The notes below the pieces were generated by a model. It ran no database searches. It worked only from the letters and a program-made list of their open reading frames with translations, and was not told the origin of the DNA. This document shows positions 7,744 through 11,829 of a DNA stretch of 11,829 nucleotides, one piece after another. The position numbers and the translations under genes were made by a program. Each line of letters opens with the position of its first letter. Position 1 is the first letter of the stretch. This DNA is from an uncultured Pseudomonadota bacterium (lineage in GTDB: Bacteria > Pseudomonadota > Gammaproteobacteria > Burkholderiales > SCOH01), in contig CALMFQ010000561.1 in NCBI GenBank assembly GCA_937863215.1, forward strand, positions 1 through 11,829, given 5' to 3'.

Positions 7744-7772
7744 AAAATGGCGCGGTTTTCCGCGCCGTTTTT
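7744..7772. terminator. Bidirectional rho-independent terminator
   Basis: The perfect 7-bp stem GGCGCGG (7749-7755) / CCGCGCC (7760-7766) with a TTTT loop is flanked by AAAA on the left and GTTTTT on the right, so flanking A-T pairs can extend the stem. The rightward T-tract would end the tRNA transcript. The leftward one (ATTTTC) lies 18 bp after the stop codon of the leftward array. Confidence 0.85.
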
Positions 7773-7789
7773 CATTGCAGCCGCGCAGC

Positions 7790-8410
7790 CTAGACGGCCG
7801 CTGTAGTGCGTCCCAAGCGCATGCCGTCGATGGTGAAGCGCAGGGTGCTGTAAGGTACGCCAAGCACATCGGCAAGATAACGTTGCGCCGCCGGGCGAGC
7901 ACGCTCCAGCGCGGCCGGATCGACGCCGTTTGCAGCCTGCACGCTGATACTGCGCATCAGCGTGCCGCTGATCGCCAGCTCCTCCAGCAATTCCTGCCGC
8001 GCCAGCAAAGGCAATTGCGCCAATTGCGGCAGGCTGGCGGCCAAGCGGCGCAGGTCGGCCATGGCGGCATCGATCTGTGCTTCATCCAGCTGCTGGCCGG
8101 ACGCCACCTGGTAATTTCCCAGTACAAACACTGCCAATGCCACCCCCAGATCGTCGGCCGGCAGATTCATTTCCGCCGTACCGGCGCGGTAGATCTGCAG
8201 CAGCTTCACATATTCGGCCTGCGCCTGACGCTTCTGCTCCGTCGGCACTGGCAGGCCGTTGGCCATGCTGCTGGGTGCCAGCGGCTGGGGCGAAACGATG
8301 GCGACGCGGGTATCGGCAGCGGCGGCCGGCAACGGCCGCTGCAAGCCCTGGGCGATTGCGCTGCGGGCCTGGTCGAGTTGTTTGCGATGGTCGCGGGGAG
8401 GGGTATGCAT
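7790..8410 (-). CDS. DUF6683-like protein, paralog without signal peptide
   Basis: This 206-residue protein of unknown function is clearly paralogous to the gene just upstream (8486-9178). Shared blocks are LL-x-IYR (70-75), LPxDDxGVAL (83-92), NYQVAS (99-104), EELAI, and a C-terminal AALERAxPAA followed by PYxxLRFTxDGM. The overall pattern recalls DUF6683 proteins, which usually end in a short Leu-Arg-Phe/Leu-Thr strand; this assignment is from memory. The start at 8410 is supported by CAGGA (8418-8422) seven bases before the ATG. In-frame extension upstream reaches a stop at 8450-8452 without any Met or hydrophobic stretch. Unlike its sibling it therefore has no export signal, although homology extends to near its N-terminus. 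It is the last gene of the leftward array, before the terminator. Confidence 0.72.
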   Translation of the reverse strand: MHTPPRDHRKQLDQARSAIAQGLQRPLPAAAADTRVAIVSPQPLAPSSMANGLPVPTEQKRQAQAEYVKLLQIYRAGTAEMNLPADDLGVALAVFVLGNYQVASGQQLDEAQIDAAMADLRRLAASLPQLAQLPLLARQELLEELAISGTLMRSISVQAANGVDPAALERARPAAQRYLADVLGVPYSTLRFTIDGMRLGRTTAAV

Positions 8411-8473
8411 CGGTTGATCCTGAATCCGGTCAATAATGCCGTCATTGGATCAGCGGCCGCAGCAGCGAGCAAT

Positions 8474-8489
8474 CTAGGGCGTGCCCTAG
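8474..8489. repeat. Short palindromic repeat (copy 1)
   Basis: The sequence is CTAGGGC-GT-GCCCTAG, with 7-bp arms and a 2-bp centre. The 19 bases CAATCTAGGGCGTGCCCTA recur exactly at 11269-11287, so conservation reaches beyond the palindrome itself. This copy lies between the two paralogous genes; its right arm supplies the TAG stop of the upstream paralog. It may be a REP-like element or a protein-binding site. Confidence 0.7.
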
Positions 8490-9178
8490 CGCTCGGCCAG
8501 CGTCATGCCATCGGCAGTGAATCGCAGTGCGTTGTACGGCCGCTGCAATACTGCCTGCAGATATTGGCGCGCTGCCGGCTGGGCGCGTTCCAGCGCTGCG
8601 CGTTCGCCTTGCTCGAAAATGGTTTCCATGGTCATCGCCATGATTGCCAGTTCCTCGAATAGCGCCTGCCTGTGAGCCCCATCCAGCTTCTGCAACGAAG
8701 GCTCAGCGGCCAGCAGTTGTTGCATCTGCCGGTAGGCCGCTTTCGATACTTCATCGTCTATGCTGCTGTCGCTGGCCACTTGGTAGTTGGCGACGATGAA
8801 CGCCCCCAGCGCAACGCCGATGTCGTCATCCGGCAGTCCGCCCTGGCGCATTGCCTGGCGGTAGATGGACAGCAATTGGCTATAAGCCTGCTCGACTTCG
8901 CGTTGCTGGGCTGCCGGTATGGGCAGGCTCTGCGCCAAACGCTGCGGCATGATCGGCGCCGCAGCCGGTGCGCGTAGCGAACCCTTGCCGGTATCGAGTT
9001 GGGGCTGCTGCAGCAATTTGGCCAGCGGTATCCGCTCCAGCTGACTCAAGCCACCGGCCCGTGCTGGCGGCAGCGGGGTGCCACTATCGCTTGCAATCGC
9101 TGTCTGGCTTGCAAGCGTCAGGCACAGAAATCCTGCCAGGGCTAAGCGCTTGCAGATAAATTGATGGCGCAAGTTCAT
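8486..9178 (-). CDS. DUF6683-like exported protein, paralog with signal peptide
   Basis: The protein has 230 residues. It begins with a Sec signal peptide: basic MNLRHQFICKR, hydrophobic core LALAGFLCLTLA, and a likely signal peptidase I site after AIA (27-29). C19 is preceded by Leu, so it is not a lipobox. After a Pro/Ala-rich stretch (about 34-90) comes a helical domain with LLSIYR (102-107), LPDDDIGVAL (115-124), NYQVAS (131-136), EELAIMAMTMETIF and the C-terminal PYNALRFTADGM. It is predicted to be periplasmic or secreted; function is unknown and the DUF6683 resemblance is from memory. CAGGGA lies about 8 bases before the ATG. The stop codon falls within a palindromic repeat. It lies 117 bp downstream of the lipoprotein gene. 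Confidence 0.75.
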   Translation of the reverse strand: MNLRHQFICKRLALAGFLCLTLASQTAIASDSGTPLPPARAGGLSQLERIPLAKLLQQPQLDTGKGSLRAPAAAPIMPQRLAQSLPIPAAQQREVEQAYSQLLSIYRQAMRQGGLPDDDIGVALGAFIVANYQVASDSSIDDEVSKAAYRQMQQLLAAEPSLQKLDGAHRQALFEELAIMAMTMETIFEQGERAALERAQPAARQYLQAVLQRPYNALRFTADGMTLAER

Positions 9179-9244
9179 GTGGTTTTTCCCTGAGTATCTG
9201 AATACGGGCCTCTACTGGTCCAAGCAATGCCGCAAGAGTTGGCC

Positions 9245-9265
9245 GCACCGCGGAACGTGCGGTGC
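9245..9265. repeat. GC-rich hairpin between lipoprotein gene and paralog
   Basis: GCACCGC (9245-9251) and GCGGTGC (9259-9265) form a 7-bp stem with a 7-base loop, 30 bp after the lipoprotein stop in the direction of transcription. No T-tract follows on the minus strand, so it is not a standard terminator. It could stabilise the mRNA or be incidental. Confidence 0.4.
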
Positions 9266-9295
9266 ATGGGCCCGGTTCAAGCGGCACGGCGGCCC

Positions 9296-10345
9296 TTATT
9301 TCCAGTCAAGGAAGGCGAAACTATTGGTTGCCTGCGACCAAGTGGCACATCTGGCTTTGCCTTGATTATCCAGCAGCAGGTTATCGGTGCTGTCGCGATA
9401 CGGATCGACACGAGTGCTGCCGCTGGCCGGAATTACCCAGATGACGTCGCAACCGCCACCCCAGCCCATCGCGCTCGGAGCTTTCTTGTAGACAAAGGCC
9501 AAGTATCGTCCGTCGGGCGACCAGCTGGGCCGGCGGATGTCGAAGCCGGTGTCGGCGACTTGGGTAACGGCAGTGGCGTTGCTGCCGTCCAGATTGATCG
9601 TCCAGATATTCTTGTCGGCCATCACCAGCGCCAGTTTTTTCCCGTCCGGACTGGCGGCCACGGCGCTGGGCAGTGCGCCATTGGGTGTTGTCCCCAAGCG
9701 GGTGATCTGGCTGAAGCTGGCATTGTCGATATAAATGCCGCCGTCGGTATCGACAAACAGCGGGCGGTTGTCCGGCAGCCAGATGGCTTGCGCCGGGCGC
9801 TGTGGGTATTCGGCGAGCACTTCGCCGGTTGAGCCGAAAATGCGCAGGGTTTTCGCCGCATCGACGTTTTCATAACCCGCTTGGCGCCAATCGAGCATCA
9901 GCATTTGGCCGTTCGGCGACGGGCGAGGGTTGCCTTGAAATTCGCCGTCGATCTGCTCGGGAAACAGGGCGTTGCTGTTGCCGGCGCTGTAGCGTTTGCT
10001 GAAATAGTGCGTGTCCAGCGTGGCAGTGTTATACCTGCCGAAGGTAACTGCGAGCGACCCGTCGGCCAACCCGGTATAACTTCTGGAAGCATCGGCCTCG
10101 ACTTGATTGACGGGAGTGCTGTCGCTGTTGAACAACGCGGTTTGCCGGCCGTTGCTCATTTCCAGTTTGTAGATGGTTCGGTTGTCGCCGCTGAAAAACA
10201 ATGTGCCGCTATATTGGGCGCTGTCGCTACCGGTCTGCGGCGTTTGGGATGTCCCATTTGGCGCCGAGTCGCCACCACCACCATTACATGCTGCCAGCGC
10301 AATCGGCAGCAAGGTCAAATAGGCAAGGCGATGAATGTGCCGCAT
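9296..10345 (-). CDS. Outer-membrane lipoprotein with TolB/WD40-like beta-propeller
   Basis: The protein has 349 residues from the ATG at 10345, chosen because a perfect AGGAGG (10354-10359) lies 8 bases upstream and the N-terminus is then a classic lipoprotein signal. That signal is MRHIHR, a hydrophobic core, and the lipobox LAAC with C20. Asn at +2 suggests outer-membrane sorting. A low-complexity Gly/Ser/Thr/Pro linker follows (about 21-43). The body has WD40-like PD40 repeats of the TolB type: ASPDGKKLAL with NIWTINLDGS (about 230-250) and SWSPDGRYLAF (about 274-284). Weaker strands of the kind LYK-LEMSNGRQT lie earlier. Two late cysteines (GGGCDV and ARCATW) could form a disulfide. It probably binds a protein or ligand in the envelope; no catalytic motif is seen. 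It follows a strong hairpin terminator with no room for its own promoter. Confidence 0.85.
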   Translation of the reverse strand: MRHIHRLAYLTLLPIALAACNGGGGDSAPNGTSQTPQTGSDSAQYSGTLFFSGDNRTIYKLEMSNGRQTALFNSDSTPVNQVEADASRSYTGLADGSLAVTFGRYNTATLDTHYFSKRYSAGNSNALFPEQIDGEFQGNPRPSPNGQMLMLDWRQAGYENVDAAKTLRIFGSTGEVLAEYPQRPAQAIWLPDNRPLFVDTDGGIYIDNASFSQITRLGTTPNGALPSAVAASPDGKKLALVMADKNIWTINLDGSNATAVTQVADTGFDIRRPSWSPDGRYLAFVYKKAPSAMGWGGGCDVIWVIPASGSTRVDPYRDSTDNLLLDNQGKARCATWSQATNSFAFLDWK

Positions 10346-10368
10346 GGGGAAATCCTCCTGGTTGTTTG

Positions 10369-10408
10369 CAACAAAAGCACGGAACTCCATCGGGATGGAG
10401 TTCCGTGC
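10369..10408 (-). terminator. Strong intercistronic terminator/attenuator hairpin
   Basis: GCACGGAACTCCATC (10377-10391) and its exact reverse complement (10394-10408) form a 15-bp perfect inverted repeat around GG. On the minus strand it is followed by TTTTGTT. It begins 21 bp after the stop codon of the gene at 10430-11119. The hairpin ends only 31 bp before the lipoprotein ATG, and that gap also holds the AGGAGG Shine-Dalgarno. It therefore probably limits expression of the downstream genes relative to the first one. Confidence 0.88.
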
Positions 10409-10429
10409 AAGTAAGAAACGCTTGCAGAA

Positions 10430-11119
10430 TTACTGGTGCTTAGCTGCGTTTTTCAGCGCATCGCCGATGGAGTTCACGGCGTTGTTCATGGTGCTGGTCA
10501 GCATGTCCAGTACTTTCGCTTCGGCATTCATCTGCGAGCCGAGCGCGTTGAATTTCTTGTCGTTTTCGCTGCCGCTGCCGTTGACTGCAGCGTTCAGCTG
10601 ATCGGCCAGGCCTTTGACTTTGCCCATTTGTTTGTCGGAAGCTTCACCCAGTGCAATCGCGATCTGCACGAACCAGCTTGCGCCGCCAGCCGCCGCACCG
10701 CCGGCCGCCGCGCCACCAGCGGCTGCTCCACCAGCCGCACCACCCGCTGTATTGCCGGCGTTCTCGCGTACTTTCTTGAAGATTTCCTGCGACAGTTGAT
10801 CGATGAATTGCTTGATCACGCCTTCAAATTTCTGGCTGACGGCTTCCTGAGCCTGCTGATTAACTTCTTTCAGCACGCCCTGCAGTGCTTTGTCGACGAT
10901 CTGGTGCACTTGTTGGGCGATTTGTTGCGGCAGACCCAGGTGCTGCACCATTTGGCCGACGGCGCTGCCGAGCGCCTGACCTACTGCATTGCCCAGCAGG
11001 TTGCCCATGGCGGCCGAAGCCAAGCCCAGCGGCGGGAAGAACATGGAAGCTGCGCCCAGTGCCAGGCCCATGATGTTGCCGCCACCCAATGCTTTACCGA
11101 TATTGCCCAGGAAACTCAT
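10430..11119 (-). CDS. Gly/Ala-rich helical protein with glycine zipper; harpin- or translocator-like, function unknown
   Basis: This 229-residue protein has no signal peptide and no cysteine. The N-terminal third is hydrophobic (IMGLALGAASMFFPPLGLAS, about 16-35). It is followed by a strict glycine zipper with Gly at 39, 43, 47, 51 and 55, a pattern typical of membrane-inserting or oligomerising helices. Residues 60-118 are Gln-rich amphipathic helix (QQIAQQVHQIVDKAL and onward). A GGAAA repeat covers 126-147. A C-terminal helical unit (148-229) carries SWF, GLADQL and, near the end, NSIGDALKNAAKHQ. Gly/Ala richness, absence of Cys, a single Trp and lack of a signal recall harpins and type III translocator-like substrates; this is an inference. 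GAGGAG lies 7 bases before the ATG. It heads the leftward array and diverges from the DUF1521 gene, whose family includes type III effectors. Confidence 0.78.
   Translation of the reverse strand: MSFLGNIGKALGGGNIMGLALGAASMFFPPLGLASAAMGNLLGNAVGQALGSAVGQMVQHLGLPQQIAQQVHQIVDKALQGVLKEVNQQAQEAVSQKFEGVIKQFIDQLSQEIFKKVRENAGNTAGGAAGGAAAGGAAAGGAAAGGASWFVQIAIALGEASDKQMGKVKGLADQLNAAVNGSGSENDKKFNALGSQMNAEAKVLDMLTSTMNNAVNSIGDALKNAAKHQ
10679..10744 (-). repeat. GGAAA-coding tandem repeat within the Gly/Ala-rich protein
   Basis: Residues 126-147 are built from four-to-five-residue GGAA(A) units, encoded by degenerate 15-base units of Gly and Ala codons. The codons differ between units, so this is not a recent slippage tract. 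It links the hydrophobic/helical N-terminal half to the C-terminal helical unit and is probably a flexible linker. Confidence 0.75.
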
Positions 11120-11436
11120 TTCAAAACTCCTCGTTCAGATTAAAACAAATAACATTGTCATATCAAATGATTTCGCCTGCGGTAATGCGTGATATGTGGC
11201 TTCTAATCAAGCCCATGGCGGCATACGGCGGCGATGGGGTGCATTACAGGCTGTTTGCGGAGTTCGGACAATCTAGGGCGTGCCCTATCTAGGGTGCACC
11301 CTATATGGGGCACGCCCTAGCTTATGCGAATGCGCGATTACAGCTTTAATTTGTGCCATTGAATGGTTCAGTCGCTTGCTGACTTAAACATTTTCTATTT
11401 ATTCGTTTTTTCGTAACTTTTATTCAGGAGCATATG
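11120..11436. other. Divergent intergenic region with palindrome cluster
   Basis: These 317 bp separate the leftward Gly/Ala-rich gene and the rightward DUF1521 gene and must hold the start signals for both. The 11141-11170 part and the 11350-11425 part are clearly AT-rich compared with the neighbourhood, as expected for promoters, but I cannot fix -35/-10 pairs with confidence. The centre is occupied by the 48-bp palindrome cluster at 11273-11320. No Hrp box (GGAACC with spaced CCAC) or PIP box (spaced TTCGC pair) was found by eye. Confidence 0.6.
11273..11320. repeat. 48-bp near-perfect palindrome made of three 14-bp palindromes at 16-bp spacing
   Basis: The units are TAGGGCGTGCCCTA (11274-11287), TAGGGTGCACCCTA (11290-11303, perfect palindrome) and TGGGGCACGCCCTA (11306-11319). 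Their centres are exactly 16 bp apart. The first and third are reverse complements with one difference, so the whole 48 bp is symmetric about 11296.5, with 22 of 24 pairs matching (one of the two others is a G-T). The first unit and its left flank are shared with copy 1 at 8474-8489. It could be an operator array, a REP/BIME-type element or a cruciform. No T-tract follows, so a terminator is unlikely. Confidence 0.85.
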
Positions 11437-11811
11437 ATGAGCGCAATCAATGGTATTTTGCCCGGCGGCTGCTACCGGCCCGGTCCCATCAACAGCAATC
11501 CGACCAATGCCAGCACCCATGCCGAAGGCGGCCGTGTGGTATTCGAGAACGACAGCTACAAGATCGATGCCGGCGACGACAACACGGTGCATATCCACAA
11601 CAAGAAAACCGGTGAGGATTACCTGGTCCATGGCGATCCGCATGTGAACGTCGACGGTCAGCACAGCTTCGATTTCTGGGGCACGACCACTTTCAATCTG
11701 GATGACGGCACCAAGGTGAGCATCAATACCACCGATGCCGGTAACGGCATGACGCTTGCGTCCAAAGTCACTATCACCAACGGCGACTACGGTGTGCAGC
11801 AGCTCCTGTAG
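11437..11811 (+). CDS. Short DUF1521 (metal-ion-inducible autocleavage) domain protein, apparently C-terminally truncated
   Basis: The protein has 124 residues. AGGAG (11426-11430) is 6 bases before the ATG at 11437, which is preferred over the adjacent ATG at 11434. After a 32-residue Pro/Asn/Gly-rich leader without signal peptide comes the DUF1521 pattern: VVFENDSYKIDAGDDNTVHI (34-53), then HGDPHVNVDG (65-74), FDFWGTTTFNLDDGTKVSIN (78-97), and LASKVTITNGDYGVQ. In the rhizobial effector NopE1 the DUF1521 domain cleaves itself between Asp and Pro of GDPHVD when calcium is added. The equivalent bond here is D67-P68, with Asn replacing the last Asp. As I recall the family, the domain continues past GVQ; here a TAG stop follows four residues later inside a hairpin. 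It diverges from the Gly/Ala-rich gene. Confidence 0.82.
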   Translation: MSAINGILPGGCYRPGPINSNPTNASTHAEGGRVVFENDSYKIDAGDDNTVHIHNKKTGEDYLVHGDPHVNVDGQHSFDFWGTTTFNLDDGTKVSINTTDAGNGMTLASKVTITNGDYGVQQLL

Positions 11812-11818
11812 CTGCTGC
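11796..11818. repeat. Inverted repeat spanning the DUF1521 stop codon
   Basis: GCAGCAGCT (11796-11804) and AGCTGCTGC (11810-11818) form a perfect 9-bp stem with loop CCTGT. The TAG stop (11809-11811) lies at the loop/stem junction. The window ends 11 bases later, so it is not possible to say whether a T-tract follows and makes this a terminator. Confidence 0.7.
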
Positions 11819-11829
11819 GCCACTTGCCG

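Noticed and set aside
7624..7806. Possible 60-residue hydrophobic protein from ATG 7624 (or the shorter form from ATG 7651)
   Set aside because: No Shine-Dalgarno, and the frame runs straight through the terminator hairpin into the convergent gene. The frame also reads through the tRNA upstream, which points to chance.
8206..8472. Alternative reading frame upstream of the second paralog as a source of a frameshifted signal peptide
   Set aside because: The translated sequence in that frame has no basic n-region plus hydrophobic core, and a good Shine-Dalgarno supports the ATG at 8410.
10346..10390. Upstream in-frame ATG at 10390 for the lipoprotein
   Set aside because: It would put 15 residues before the lipoprotein signal, lies within the terminator hairpin and has no Shine-Dalgarno. 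ATG 10345 has a perfect AGGAGG.
11307..11321. GG-N10-GC spacing resembling a sigma-54 -24/-12 promoter
   Set aside because: The match arises from the palindromic repeat itself, and the surrounding consensus (TGGCAC and TTGC) is not at the right spacing.

Overview
The window looks like a chromosomal segment of a betaproteobacterium. The order Neisseriales (Chromobacteriaceae-like) is my best guess, inferred from gene order and protein style and not from a search. The left two thirds is core genome. At the left edge a PP2C-type phosphatase (only its first 21 codons are present) and a soluble Ser/Thr kinase run leftward. Rightward follow yicC, gmk, rpoZ and a bifunctional spoT/rel gene (RNA quality control, GTP precursor supply, RNA polymerase omega subunit, (p)ppGpp metabolism). 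Next come thiS, thiG and trmB (thiamine thiazole synthesis and tRNA m7G46 methylation), and then a tRNA-Leu(UAG) gene with a recognisable promoter.

Beyond the tRNA the content changes to accessory-type genes. A bidirectional terminator at about 7744-7772 separates the tRNA from a leftward four-gene array. In transcription order this array holds: a Gly/Ala-rich helical protein with a glycine zipper and no cysteine (10430-11119); a strong intercistronic terminator or attenuator hairpin; a lipoprotein with a TolB/WD40-like propeller (9296-10345); and two paralogous proteins, the first with a signal peptide (8486-9178) and the second without one (7790-8410). Diverging from the array is a short DUF1521-type protein (11437-11811). 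It carries the GDPH motif of the calcium-inducible autocleavage domain known from the rhizobial type III effector NopE1, but it seems to stop early, inside an inverted repeat.

The 317-bp divergent intergenic region holds three palindromes spaced exactly 16 bp apart, nested in one near-perfect 48-bp palindrome. A further copy of the basic unit, sharing 19 identical bases, lies at the junction of the two paralogs and supplies the stop codon of the upstream one. The right-hand locus is the most unusual part of the window. My working hypothesis is an exported-protein module: a harpin- or translocator-like protein plus an autocleaving protein and envelope partners. No secretion machinery is visible in the window, so this is inference.
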